Shown here in pieces: positions 21,658 through 31,449 of a DNA stretch of 64,000 bases (the stretch's first letter is position 1; the number at the start of each line of letters is the position of its first letter). The notes under the pieces were generated by a model, which was given only the letters and a program-made list of their open reading frames with translations, did not search any database and was not told the DNA's origin. This DNA is from Bedellia somnulentella (Eukaryota; Arthropoda; Insecta; Lepidoptera; Bedelliidae), in assembly GCA_963576735.1 (NCBI GenBank), contig OY755171.1, positions 3,410,001-3,474,000 of the forward strand, written 5' to 3'. The translations under genes and the position numbers were made by a program.

Positions 21658-21845
21658 TGTTAAGGCAAGGAATAATAAAGACGAAGACTTGCCAATAAAA
21701 CATTTACTTTTAAATAAGACAGTTATTACATTTACAATATGTATGTTAAGTCGACGGTGGTTGGTTGCGTAGTGCGTTCTCCCGCCAGCGATCTCCGCGC
21801 CGCCGCGCCTGCGGATTGCCTATACACGCGGATCAGGCGTAAACA
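21658..21845 (-). repeat. LTR of the miniature BEL/Pao element (3' LTR in element sense)
   Basis: 188 bp, bounded by TG...CA in plus orientation and by TG...CA again when reversed. The portion from 21775 to 21825 is G+C-rich. Confidence 0.93.
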
Positions 21846-21874
21846 TCCTCCGGGACGTTGAAAGCTTGATGTAG

Positions 21875-22021
21875 TTAGCTTTTAATATTCTCGTGGGGTA
21901 GTAAACAAAGCCTATTTACTGCTCTACGTAAGACCCCTTTTGATGTGGTTACATCAGCAACCCGGCTAACACCGTCCGCTCCTGGATAGAGGCGTGACAC
22001 ACGTCCAAGGCGCCATTGAAG
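21875..22021 (-). pseudogene. BEL/Pao integrase C-terminal remnant
   Basis: 48 codons plus a TAA stop (21875-21877). It reads LQWRLGRVSRLYPGADG, then VSRVADVTTSKG and LRRAVNRLCLLP. The QW-LGR-YPG-DG-RVAD-T-G-RR-LCLLP pattern is the conserved C-terminal end of BEL/Pao pol polyproteins. It has no start codon of its own and sits where gag-pol should begin, which shows that the deletion joined the primer-binding region to the end of pol. Confidence 0.9.
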
Positions 22022-22030
22022 TGGAAGGTT

Positions 22031-22048
22031 GTCCTGTCACGGTCGCCA
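22031..22048 (-). other. Primer-binding site, tRNA-Arg type
   Basis: On the plus strand GTCCTGTCACGGTCG-CCA equals the 3' end of an insect tRNA-Arg plus the added CCA, as I recall that tRNA. On the minus strand this gives TGGCGACCGTGACAGGAC starting two bases after the LTR, the normal position for priming minus-strand DNA. Confidence 0.85.
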
Positions 22049-22050
22049 AA

Positions 22051-22238
22051 TGTTAAGGCAAGGAATAATAAAGACGAAGACTTGCCAATAAAACATTTAC
22101 TTTTAAATAAGACAGTTATTACATTTACAATATGTATGTTAAGTCGACGGTGGTTGGTTGCGTAGTGCGTTCTCCCGCCAGCGATCTCCGCGCCGCCGCG
22201 CCTGCGGATTGCCTATACACGCGCATCAGGCGTAAACA
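22051..22238 (-). repeat. LTR of the miniature BEL/Pao element (5' LTR in element sense)
   Basis: Second 188-bp LTR, one base different from the first, followed by the target copy TCATG at 22239. Confidence 0.93.
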
Positions 22239-22319
22239 TCATGGAATTTATTATGATTTCTATACAAAATGTTCTTGTGAGGGAAATATTGAAAAATCTT
22301 AAAAATTCTCCGTTTTCAG

Positions 22320-22660
22320 ATTTTTTCCTTTGTAAATATTTGATCACCGACCTGGATGCCGAATTTCAACTTCTTGGGATATCTGGAAGTGGGTTAGCTT
22401 TTTGATCTATATGTCAGTGAGTCACTAAAAAAATCGCGATTTTTGGACGTTTATATCTTAATAACCCTTTGTTATGTATTTATGGAAATTAGGCTACTAG
22501 TTTGTATCCTTGATATCAACAAATGAGCCAAATTTGGTTGGTTTATGTTGATTAGATTTTGAGTTATGATGGTGTAAAAAGTCGCTCCAAATGGTTCGTG
22601 TAATATACACATACGGTGCGCGCTCGCCGCCTTGGCTTGGCTTGACGCACTGCCGTGCGT
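22320..22660 (+). repeat. Possible diverged relative of repeat F
   Basis: Has the same order of landmarks as repeat F: a CCGAATTTCAACTTC-type block, GTCAGTGAGTCACTA, and a CpG-containing end (GTGCGCGCTCGCCGCCTTGG, GCACTGCCGTGCG). Base similarity is low, so this is tentative. Confidence 0.35.
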
Positions 22661-22679
22661 CTTGATATTTTATATTCTC

Positions 22680-23215
22680 TTATCACGTGAGTACACTGTC
22701 CAAGCAAAACGTGGGTACTCTCAAGACCAGGTGACAATGTCCCGTAATACATACATACATACATACATATTCTCACGCCGTTCCCATTGGGGTAGGCAGA
22801 GACTATCGATCGCCACTTTGTACGATCCTGGCAAACCTCTCTAGCTTCATTCACATCCATCAATCTTTTCATACATGCTCTTTTATTCTTCGTACTTTGG
22901 ACACCTGCCTTTTTGAGCACATTTTCTATTTGATCTAAATGTGTCCTCTGAGGTCGTCCTCTACTAACATTACCTTCCACATTGGCTCTATAGATCTCTT
23001 TCACCACTGTACTATCATCCATCCTCTCTATGTGCCCAAACCATCTCAACATTCCTTTTTCTATCTTTCTTACAATTTCGTCTTTTACACCACACTTTTC
23101 ACGAATCACATCATTCCTCGATCCACGATCACAAACCTTACATTACAAACTTTTGTCACGTAATGTTTGATAATATTAGTACCTCTTCCAACCCCTTCGA
23201 GGATATACGGTGTGA
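22680..23215 (+). mobile_element. SINE-B split by a LINE insertion
   Basis: The first part (22680-22748: TCACGTGAGTACACTGTCCA, GTGGGTACTC) and second part (23155-23215: ATATTAGTACCTCTTCCAAC, CCCCTTCGAGGATATACGG) join in register when 22749-23154 is removed. The tRNA-like head is missing. Confidence 0.88.
22749..23154 (-). pseudogene. RTE-like LINE 3' end, nested in SINE-B
   Basis: On the minus strand from 23109: MIREKCGVKDEIVRKIEKGM, LRWFGHIERMDDSTVVKEIY, SRGRPQRTHLDQIENVLKKA, KRACMKRLMDVNEAREVCQD and RTKWRSIVSAYPNGN. This is the C-terminal domain that follows the reverse transcriptase in the same LINE as 8519-9262. About 107 codons are open without a break, but the element is 5'-truncated. 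It ends in a TATG tail (low-coordinate side). GTCCCGTAAT (22739-22748) and GTCACGTAAT (23155-23164) are the target duplication, with one mismatch. 5' truncation, tail and duplication together are the signature of target-primed reverse transcription. Confidence 0.92.
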
Positions 23216-23864
23216 ACTTTTTATTTTTATATTTTATAGTTACCCTGACCATAAACCTTGTTTGGTCAGGATTACTAAAAGTTTATCGCTAACAAAAAAA
23301 GTCATGACTTGTACTTTCTTTTATTCGTGTCATATTTTACTATTACGCGACCCCATATCATATTATATTCAACCACACCTGCTTTCAGTCACGTACACTT
23401 CTAAATATAGTATGTGATTAGACTAATATGACGATGACAGGAGGCTGTTCAAATTATGGCGGTAATTCCCGCAACCAGGCCGCGGCACGCCTCACACTGG
23501 CACGCCGGTATCACACTGCACGATTTGCAGACCACCGTGTTCTGTGGTGATTTGTCATAGCACTCAGTGGAGCACTAAATAAACTAGAAGGTGCGGGGAT
23601 GACATAGAATTTTGGACAAATCATAAATATGTGTCACAGTTGTGAAAGTAATTGTAGCTTAAATTTAGTTTTGCTTTCTAAATCTAAGTTCGCCCTTTGG
23701 AGAACTTTATGGCTTTGATTTCAACAATAAAGGGTGACGTTAAATACGAAAATAATAGTAAGAATTTAATCGATTTCTTTTGTGAGATTATCTGCCATTT
23801 GCGAGCTTCATCGTAAAAATAACAAACTCCTTTAAAAGTTGGTATTTATTCATTGGTTGCTTGT
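23216..23864. other. No recognisable gene
   Basis: Reading frames here are short and without motifs. 23455-23560 has higher G+C (CCGCGGCACGCC, GGCACGCCGGTATCACACTG) but is not placed. Confidence 0.4.
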
Positions 23865-24256
23865 CTTAGTTCTCATCCATGTTGTCTCAAATGATGACAT
23901 TCAAAACAGCATTTTTCTATTTCCGAGCTTCTTGCAAACAGCTTGCAGAAACTGTGATTTTGCTTCTTCCCTTTTATATGTCTGGTATATTCATGATAAA
24001 GAATCAGTAATCACAGGCATTGGCTCATATTCATTTCATCTTTTTAATGCCATAATATTCCTCCTTACCAAAAACTGGAACTACTCGTACTTAATTCAGT
24101 TATCCCATTGACAAGCGTCCAACGCACAAACCATTCAGAGGTATGATTGTTCCGCAAAGAACGTGAAATATGGAATCCAAATGCATTTTTACAGCAAATT
24201 ATAGATAATATGGTGACATTCCGTAACTAACGTAATAATTCATGAGTATGATTTAA

Positions 24257-24263
24257 TATAAAT
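24257..24263 (+). promoter_or_regulatory. Putative TATA box of block Q, copy b
   Basis: TATAAAT, 149 bases upstream of the ATG at 24406. Equivalent boxes lie 176 bases upstream of the ATG in the copies at 55330 (TATAAAT) and 58346 (TATAAAC). Retention in all three copies supports a core promoter, but no initiator is clear. Confidence 0.5.
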
Positions 24264-24405
24264 ACACAATATTTTGTTAAAAAAACTTTAAGAGGTCTCG
24301 CCATTTATCTTGAGTAGACGCTATTAGGAACTAAATTTTAGCATCTAACAATTGTGTATTAAGTTATTGCCGAATTTGTATTACAACGATTTATAAGCAA
24401 TTAAA

Positions 24406-24654
24406 ATGACTAACTGTTACATTCCACCTGAAAGTTATACACAGAAGAAGGATGTTACAAATGGCTTGGAACAGAATGGTAGTAGATTACACAATGTTAT
24501 GCTTGGAAGTACCAGTAATAAATATTGGGATTTTATGTTACGCCTTGCGCGAACCCTTTTCGGTGACATGGTTATGAATATTTTATATTTTCAGCTTTTT
24601 CCATTAATTTATTTCGGTTACAGGAATCTTTTTTCTGCACTTATTCGAATGTAA
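24406..24654 (+). CDS. Hypothetical protein, block Q type (MTNxYIxPESY)
   Basis: 82 codons, begin MTNCYIPPESYTQKKDVTNG, then LEQNG, VMLGSTSNKYWDF and a hydrophobic C-terminal half (MNILYFQLFPLIYFGYRNLF) that could be a membrane segment. I do not recognise the family. The start is supported because the same ATG and following residues recur at 55506 and 58522, each after AAGCAATTAAA and a TATA box. In those copies the frame breaks within 10-30 codons. The true protein may be spliced onward: AAG-GTA-like junctions are possible near the SNK residues, so the last 40 residues may be intron read-through. It could be a first exon, or a relic that is open by chance. Low certainty that it is expressed. 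Confidence 0.35.
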   Translation: MTNCYIPPESYTQKKDVTNGLEQNGSRLHNVMLGSTSNKYWDFMLRLARTLFGDMVMNILYFQLFPLIYFGYRNLFSALIRM

Positions 24655-24830
24655 AGACCTAAATAAATATGTTATGGTATTGAAAGATATTTACCAAGGC
24701 ATATATTTACAGTTAGAACACAATCGGCGGAAGGGTTTGTCTTACAAAAAAAATACTGCGGCGGAATCAAAATACTTTTGATGGTTTAAAATACATTAGA
24801 ATGAAATGTTAATTATCCCAGTTTCTCCAT

Positions 24831-25269
24831 TAAAAATATTTTACCTAGCTACTTATTAACGTATCTTTAGAATTATATCACATGTGTTTTAATATATTCT
24901 TCAAAGAAATGGAATCGATTTCACAGCTATTTGATGGAAACTTAATTTTTCATACATAATTCAATGATCTATATTGGGTTATCCACGTAGTCATTTTTAT
25001 GTTATCATATATTTTGAATACTACCCTATCGAACCTCATGAAAACAAATGGGACCACCGTGGAAGCATATCCAATAAAACAAATATAACGTTTGAAATTA
25101 TTTGACCATTGACGGAGTAATCGCGTAACATACATGCAAAAAAAACATACAATCAAACTGATACCTCCTTTTTTAAGTCGGTCGATATTTTAATATAAAA
25201 ACCGTGTTAGCTCGGTGGGAATAACTAAGTCGCATTTAAACCAATGTGTCTTTTCTTATGTCATGTGTG
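24831..25269. other. Mostly unrecognised; short repeat G fragment
   Basis: 25163-25188 (CCTCCTTTTTTAAGTCGGTC) is the reverse of the repeat G opening. The rest is A+T-rich without support for a gene. Confidence 0.45.
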
Positions 25270-25520
25270 AGAATAATTGTCATAGTTGTTGTCGTTGAAG
25301 GAAAAACATAGTGAGGTACCCACATAGTTAAGTTGTACCTTTGTCATGAGACAGTGCATTCGTACGAAAGGCCGGAAGCCTGACCTTATCACGTGAATTC
25401 TTAAAATTTACACCGTTTGTTTCCCAATGTGGGTACTCTGAACAACAGATGGCATTAATATCACATGATTTTCAGAAGTATAATTACCTCTGCCACCCTT
25501 TTGCGGATATACGGCATGAA
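25270..25520 (+). mobile_element. SINE-B, old diverged copy
   Basis: Follows the SINE-B order with many changes: ACATAGTGAGGTACCCACAT, GTGCATTCGTACGAAAGGCC, ATGTGGGTACTCTGAACAAC and CTCTGCCACCCTTTTGCGGA. Confidence 0.7.
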
Positions 25521-26097
25521 AATATACAATGATGATTCTCAACAATCAGACATCTTAATCACAAAATTTCAGAGATGTGTGCTATCGTGCCGTCGGATGA
25601 GTGTGAAGTCACTCTCCTTAAAGGTTACACGAAAGTTAGACTGTACTAAATTCCAGTATCGATAACTGATATAAATACTAATGACCGGAATGTTACAAGT
25701 AACTAATTGTATTTCTAATTGCTCCGATAATTTATTAATGCTGAGGTAGAGTGAATTAATTTCGCATGACCATCGTTCACGTATTTGAAGAGCCTATCTT
25801 AACTGCTCAGCCTATCACGTGTAATTAGTAGCGTATAGGATTGGGGTCGTAACCTATTTCTTGTGGATATAAATAAGTTTATTTTCCCGCGATAATGATG
25901 TTGTTAAGCATTGGTTTCTATTACCTTAAGATGTTTAAAGCAAACCCAAAAAATATAATACATATATTGTAATGCCGATATCATTTTCTGCGTATGTTTA
26001 GAAATAGAATATAACAAGCTCAAAATTGACGTGCTGCTATCGAATCTCTTGTTCAGAATTATGTTTTCTAATTACTTATATTATTTTACCACATTAT
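25521..26097. other. No recognisable feature
   Basis: A+T-rich, no supported frame. Confidence 0.4.
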
Positions 26098-26428
26098 ATA
26101 GAACACTCGGTTTTCGTGCAAACGACTAGTGTTCAAATCCTGGGTTAGGCCTACACCAATTTGTCTTTTCTAAAGACATATGTGTGTTTAATTTATCATG
26201 GTTGTTAACGGTGAAAGCATCGTGAGGAAACCCACATGGCTGAGTTGTACTTGTCATGTGACAGTGTATTCGTACAAAACGGAGATAGGCCTGCCCCCTA
26301 TCACATGAATACACTGTCCATGCAAAACGTGGGTACTCTGAACACTAGGTGACAAAGTCACGTGATGTTCAGAAGTATTAGTACCTCTGCCAACCCCTTC
26401 GGGGATATTAGGCGTTTATGTTTATGTT
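26098..26428 (+). mobile_element. SINE-B, nearly complete
   Basis: Starts inside the tRNA-like head (AGAACACTCGGTTTTCGTGC), with B-box TGTTCAAATCCTGGGTTAGG, and ends GGGGATATTAGGCGTTTATG. The A-box part is missing. Confidence 0.88.
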
Positions 26429-26737
26429 GTTGTATGTAAATTATCTTCATCAAAAAAGTATCGTTGCCATAGAGGACGCACTAGTCAAACACATCTGGAC
26501 TCTTCGATAGGAAAATGGTGGCAAAAGAGATTTGACAGATAGCATGGCCGATGAAAAAACGTGGATTCGAGCTTGTTTGGATAGAATGAAACAACTTTTG
26601 TTAAAAAAATATTTGTTTTTAAAAAAGTATTCCATGTAAGTTTCTAATTGAATTTGCAAATTAGTTGTGTTACTGTTAAAAATACCTTTTTAGCGCTACT
26701 GACATCTATAACATTACATTCATCTTAACTTCACTTG
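26429..26737. other. No recognisable feature
   Basis: Contains a 69-codon minus frame (26450-26659) without motifs. Confidence 0.4.
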
Positions 26738-27246
26738 AGCGGTACAGCCAAGGATACTCTACACTAGGGATCGGCCCTGTGGTACTATATCTTTATAACG
26801 TTATGCAAATAATAATCATATCGCAACAGAAATATTCCATATGCCGTTTTCTCTCTCTAACCTTCCGAGCTTAACCTTTTGAAAAAGAGAGCAATACATG
26901 TTTCCTTCTTGTTGTTTATGGCAAAATTTCGTCAAGACGTTTCGATTATGATAGCGCGTACCCCTTTGATTATGAACACTATAGATAGAGCGATGTTACG
27001 TCATCCATTTTAAAAAGAGAAGCCCTTATTTAAGTTCTTATATGTTAAAAAGAGACACAAAATCTTTATTGTCATCTCTATCGCGTAACCCGTTTTTTGA
27101 TGTCACGCTTTTAAAGCTTGACAAACAAAGCGTCGACTTGTGAGCGATTTTGGTTTTCTTTTGATTTTGAGAAAGATTTTATTCATTTGTATATTGTTAT
27201 TGTGATAAAAGAGACTCCATTAGTCAAACTTATTATTTAGTGAGGT

Positions 27247-27810
27247 ATGGTTGGGTGTAGCGTGCTTGGCTGCGGAAGCCGCAGCGAAAAACACATCGAA
27301 GGATTGACTTTCTGAAGTGAGTGAGTTTTTTAATGTTTTTCTACAGATAAATACATAATAAATACATTGCGCGATCAGAAAAAAAGTGATTCAAATGTTA
27401 ATTACGTTGAACTAGATTACTAGCATTTTCTTTAGTTATTTTGAGCAATTTTTTAATAGCATAACCTAAAAATATGCAGTATCTCAGTGTTCGCATAATT
27501 CACGTTTTTCATCCTACCCTGTCGTTAGGGTAAAATTTTCAAATTAGTAAACTGATGTTAATGAGTGAGTATATTATGAATTTCGTCGCGCTATAGCGAC
27601 GCTGAATGATTTCCAATTGTTATCTACGGAATTAGTAAGTAATAAATTTGTTATATTTATTTAATTTCTTCGTATTCATTACAGTTTTCCTAAAGACCCG
27701 AATCTACGAGAAAAATGGATTGCGGCCACTGGAAGATGCAATTGGAAATCAACCAAATATAAAATACTTAGATGTACGAATACATCATCTTTTGAAAAAT
27801 GTGACTGAAA
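27247..27810 (+). pseudogene. THAP-domain relic 1 (two exons)
   Basis: Exon 1 (27247-27316) reads MVGCSVLGCGSRSEKHIEG, then LTF and a stop. The C-x4-C pair at residues 4 and 9 is the start of a THAP zinc finger. A donor GTGAGT follows at 27317, and the acceptor TTACAG ends at 27684. Exon 2 reads FPKDPNLREKWIAATGRCNW, the FPK...W...W core of the THAP fold, then KSTKYKILRC and ends at a TGA near 27808. The expected C-x2-H pair is not clear. Exon 1 is one base shorter than in relic 2, which creates the premature stop. An AATAAA polyadenylation-type signal lies at about 27879. THAP domains bind DNA in transcription factors and P-element transposases. This copy looks broken. Confidence 0.7.
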
Positions 27811-28550
27811 TAGACGAATGAATTCGAAATTTTCACACGAAACTGATTTTGTTTAAAGGTCAATAGTAAATAATGCAATAAAACTCATGTACAAAATAGT
27901 GCTGTCTTTTATTTTTCAAAATACAAACATAGACCCCACTATACCCATGATGACCCGTATGATATTTACATAACTTGCACTTATGGAACAGCTGTTTTTT
28001 TTTTGTCCAGTAACAAAGTTAGTCCCGTACAAAAATTTATTCGTAATCATGGGAAGATTCATCCCTGATAGTTAGTAAAATGCTTTAGATTTCACGGTGT
28101 ATTAAACATCAGTATAAATGGTAAAATTAAACAAAAAAGATTGTATAATACTAGGAGCAAGTATGTATAATTATATGATTGCAGGAAATAATATAGTAAA
28201 CAGTAAACCTTTACAATAAATAAAACGACGTAACAATAAATTGACGTAATCAATTTTAAATTAAAAAGTAGCTTTTAGAATGGTGATTATACTATTTTGG
28301 GGTAATTGTTTTCTAGTGATCGCAACATTACAGGGAAAAATATTGCTATCTAAAAGAGGTACTCTCCCGTTGCATTATGACTCTGTCTATAGTGTTCATA
28401 GTCAAAGGCGTACCCAGATCGGCCAACTTAATTGCCATTTGATCTGTCAAGTTGCTTTGTAAACAAAAGTGTTGATTGCGTTTATTGTGTTTTGGACATT
28501 GATTTATCAAGTTTTAGACCAAAAAATTGCACAGGCAATATAAGTGCACA

Positions 28551-29080
28551 ATGCCTTGTTGCTCTATTAAAGATTGTGGCGCCCGTAATAGCGAAAATCA
28601 GCCTCAATTAACTTTGCACAAGTAAGTAATTATTTTCTTTCTTTTCACTTCAGTCAAGTGTATTTTTTGGTGTATTTCATGCTTCCTCAGAGGAAACTTT
28701 ATGATCATTGTAATATTTTCGCCATTAAAGGCTTAGTTTTCATGATTTCTTCCAAAATTATTTCCTCTCATTGTTTACCTAGTGATGTGAAACACTGATC
28801 ATTTAGTATTATCGATGTTTAAGTACTATCAGATTCGGTTTAAGTTGGTTGGTAGGTTAACCTATTAAAAATCTAAATGCCTCCAAAAATGTAGGCAACA
28901 TTATTTTTATAGTTTACACTTTTCTTCACATTTGTTACTTTGAGGTGGTTATTGATTACTAAAATTAAATAATTTCAGGTTTCCTAAGTGAAGCACGGAG
29001 AAGAAAGTGGCTTGATGGTATTGGCTTTGAAAACATCAACCATCGGCATAAAAATTTGCATTGCATCTTAAAAAAATGGT
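28551..29080 (+). pseudogene. THAP-domain relic 2 (two exons)
   Basis: Exon 1 (28551-28621) reads MPCCSIKDCGARNSENQPQL, then TLH, with the THAP C-x4-C at residues 4 and 9 (CCSIKDC). The donor GTAAGT is at 28622 and the acceptor TTTCAG ends at 28978. Exon 2 continues FPK and then loses frame. In the shifted frame EARRRKWLDGIGFENINHRH follows, again the THAP core with W. The intron is 357 bases, in the same position as in relic 1. The two therefore descend from one gene structure, arranged in tandem, and both carry a disabling change near the FPK codons. No downstream domain was recognised. Confidence 0.7.
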
Positions 29081-29271
29081 ATGGTTTATCATAAAAAAAT
29101 CACGAATGAAAAGGTTTCATTCAGAACGTGTTATAACAAATTGACGTTATTTAAAAATGAATAAATGTGACATTTTTAATTTAAATACGTTTTTTTTTTA
29201 GTATTTATATGTACGATCTTGCAATATAAGTCAAGCACAGCATCAATATTTTGTTGTACGTGTACGACAAC

Positions 29272-29517
29272 TGTGTAGTGTTGGCTTAGAATAGCACTAC
29301 CCCATTTCTTCCGGTGGGTGTACGTAAGAGGCGACTAACTGACTTTTAACGGCGTTTTAAGGGAATTTTGGGCGATGCGGTTGGACACCCATCACCAACA
29401 ACCTTTATTTTACCAACTTTTCCCCACTCAACTTCCCAAAGGTGGCTGATAAATTTGTCATTCCTTAGCTCTGGCTACCCCATCTAGGGATTTATAGCCG
29501 TAAGTAAGTATGTAATA
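29272..29517 (+). mobile_element. SINE-A with 11-bp target duplication
   Basis: TGTACGACAAC occurs at 29261-29271 and again at 29518-29528. In between is a nearly full SINE-A from TGTGTAGTGTTGGCTTAGAA to TTTATAGCCGTAAGTAAGTA. This shows that SINE-A retroposes. Confidence 0.93.
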
Positions 29518-29660
29518 TGTACGACAACCGATTTAAAGTCGTCCTTGAGCATATGACACCCATGATTAATCTCACTGAACCACTGATCGATGCACTGCTT
29601 TTAACTTACCCCACGTCAAAAATCGTAATAAATTATCGCTCGAAAATGCTCATGAGTTAA

Positions 29661-29707
29661 ATCCATGGTGATGTGTGATCCATGGTGATGTGTGATCCAT
29701 GGTGGTG
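29661..29707 (+). repeat. 17-bp tandem repeat, about 2.8 copies
   Basis: ATCCATGGTGATGTGTG is repeated, the last copy partial (ATCCATGGTGGTG). Confidence 0.9.
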
Positions 29708-30261
29708 AAACGAAGGTTTAAAACTGGTCTTAAAATATCTAGATCTAATTTAAAAGTATTTGAAATATACACTGTTGAAATAAATTATTTCTACATAAAC
29801 ATGTTGGCAAATTTATCGATATTTTTCTATTCTGATTCTTGCAAATACAACCCTAGGTCAGCCATTTTAAGTGCCAATAGGCCACGCTCCCTGCTACGCT
29901 CCGAGAGTGTTTAGGGCCGATCCATAGTGTAGAGTATCCTTGGGTACAGCTTACCCCCTGCGGCGACGTTAGCATTGATGGATACTATTGAGGTGAGAAT
30001 CGATGCGGCGCGCGGGGTGATGTGCGTGATGTTGTATTGTAGTTGGGTAGCTACACCTTTGATTCGATTCGGTGTCTTTCAAATGGTTTCAATATTTTTT
30101 ATAACTTTTGCAGTGGTAAGTTTCTTTTACAATAATAGCCAACTTCTTTCCTGGAGGTATACGGAGATTCCTCCCAAAGTTATAACACCTTTTATTTTTT
30201 TGTTTTGTTCTCATTTATTTAGAAAACAAACAGTCGTTGCGTTTTGAGCACTAACTAATTA

Positions 30262-30525
30262 ACTTACTTTCATTCACGCCATTATCCTCATTGGGTTAGT
30301 CGGAGACTATCAATCGTCTCTCTTCACACGATCCAGAAAAACCTGTTTTGCTTCACTCAAATATTTATTCTTCCCATACATGCTCTTTTATTCTTCTCAC
30401 TTCGGACACCCACTTTTGCAAGAACGTTTTTAATCTGGTGACAAATACCTTTCTACAAACAATACGATCAACATTGGCTCTTTAAATCTATTGAGTCCCT
30501 TTACTTTGATCCATCTAAAACTACA
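30262..30525 (-). pseudogene. RTE-like LINE 3'-end fragment, old
   Basis: Reverse of the LINE C-terminal region with many changes: TTCACGCCATTATCCTCATT, CATACATGCTCTTTTATTCT and TTCGGACACCCACTTTTGCA, as in 22790-22930. Confidence 0.8.
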
Positions 30526-30544
30526 ATAAAACCACAAATATTAT

Positions 30545-30745
30545 AAAAGTAGTATTTCATTTGCCATATAAGTTTGACCAAATAAATGTAGCCTTAGTTT
30601 GTTTTCTTATTTATTGTTAAATAATACTGTAAAAGATTATTGATTTTAAAATATTTTACTTGTGTTTCAGATCATTTTAGAAAAAAATACCAACTGGTAG
30701 TTTTAAAACAATCACTTTCATTACAGTTTTGGTGATAATACGATA
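30545..30745 (+). repeat. Duplicated block R, copy 1 (exon-like)
   Basis: Resembles 58890-59050. Both have TGTTTCAG, then exactly 26 bases (30671-30696; 58970-58995) ending AACTG, then GT, followed by ACAGTTTTGGTGATAATA against TTCAGTTTTGATGATAAAGG. The conserved AG...GT frame around 26 bases looks like a small exon. Confidence 0.45.
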
Positions 30746-31449
30746 AATATTAAGAAAAACATTTTTAATATGAAAAACTATATACCCATATATAAGGTAG
30801 CATTTTGCACTCTCGCAGCGGCTGGTCCGTGTGTCTACATAATAAATGCGAAGTTGTATAAGAGCGACTTCCGGTAAGGGTCGAATACCGTCTGAATGAG
30901 AGGTTTTCTTTTTGAGAAATAAAAAAACAACATAGTTTCCTAGAGCTCTGTAGATGGCGTTGATGTAACTACGTTACTTACCACACAATTTCGCCACACA
31001 ATAATTTCGCCAATGTCAACGTTAAAAACATGTGTCACAGCACCAAAGAGTAACTTTTTGGCGAGTAAAAACAACAAAAAGAATGTTAAATATAAGTGCC
31101 GTCTTTGTTTATTTACTTTTGAGCTATCTTGGCTTAAACTGATGTTAATTTAGACTTTCAAATCAGAACGTTTTTATGTACGTTCCGTTTTACGACATCA
31201 TTACATCCAAGTGTGAAAAACGGTGTTACGTTCCGTTCCTACCAGTAACATAGCAAGTCTGGCGCCATCTATCCTGAGAACAGGGAAGAAGAAAAAAAGA
31301 AAAAAAGGAAAACCTCCCATTACCATTTTAGCTTCGAGGATCAAAGGATCATATTCAAACAGAATATAAACCCTGCGTGTTAGTCTTTGCTTTGTTTAAT
31401 TAGTTTTCATAAGTATAGATTCACTACGGAACTTATGTTTATATAGCGA
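30746..31449. other. No gene; one short shared patch
   Basis: 30818-30853 (GCGGCTGGTCCGTGTGTCTA) matches 59292-59328. The rest is unplaced. Confidence 0.4.

Larger units (their letters stand above)
21658..22238 (-). mobile_element. Miniature BEL/Pao LTR element (internally deleted)
   Basis: A complete 581-bp unit: LTR (21658-21845), 205-bp interior, LTR (22051-22238). Each LTR is 188 bp, starts TGTTAAGG and ends GTAAACA, and I see only one difference between them (GGATCAGG versus GCATCAGG). TCATG flanks both sides exactly (21653-21657 and 22239-22243). The interior on the minus strand has a primer-binding site two bases after the LTR, then 48 codons of BEL/Pao integrase C-terminus, then a purine-rich GGAGGA just before the other LTR. 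Everything else (gag, protease, reverse transcriptase, most of integrase) is gone, so it could move only with help from a full-length relative. The near-identical LTRs imply a recent insertion. Confidence 0.93.
23865..24830 (+). repeat. Duplicated blocks P and Q, copy b
   Basis: 23880-23945 matches block P. 24102-24830 matches 55172-55669 and 58310-58860. Landmarks are GACAAGCGTCCAACGCACAA, TATAAAT, AGAGGTCTCGCCATTTATCT, TTTATAAGCAATTAAAATGA, GCTTGGAAGTACCAGTAATA and CATATATTTACAGTTAGAAC. This copy has the longest open frame of the three (24406). Confidence 0.75.
26738..29952. other. 3.2-kb segment with inverted ends holding THAP relics
   Basis: AAGGATACTCTACACTAGGG followed by ATCGGCCC (about 26750-26778) is the near-exact reverse complement of 29909-29940 (GGGCCGATCCATAGTGTAGA). 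An inner pair also exists: 26957-26993 (CTTTGATTATGAACACTATA) and 28381-28414 (TATAGTGTTCATAGTCAAAG). Between these ends lie two THAP-domain remnants. The arms are only about 30-40 bp. THAP domains occur at the N-terminus of P-element transposases, so a P-like transposon is one reading. I see no transposase core. Confidence 0.45.

Noticed and set aside
22564..22745. C-terminal extension of the LINE reading frame beyond the TATG tail
   Set aside because: This part of the 181-codon frame reads through the tail into SINE-B and repeat sequence and is not part of the LINE protein.
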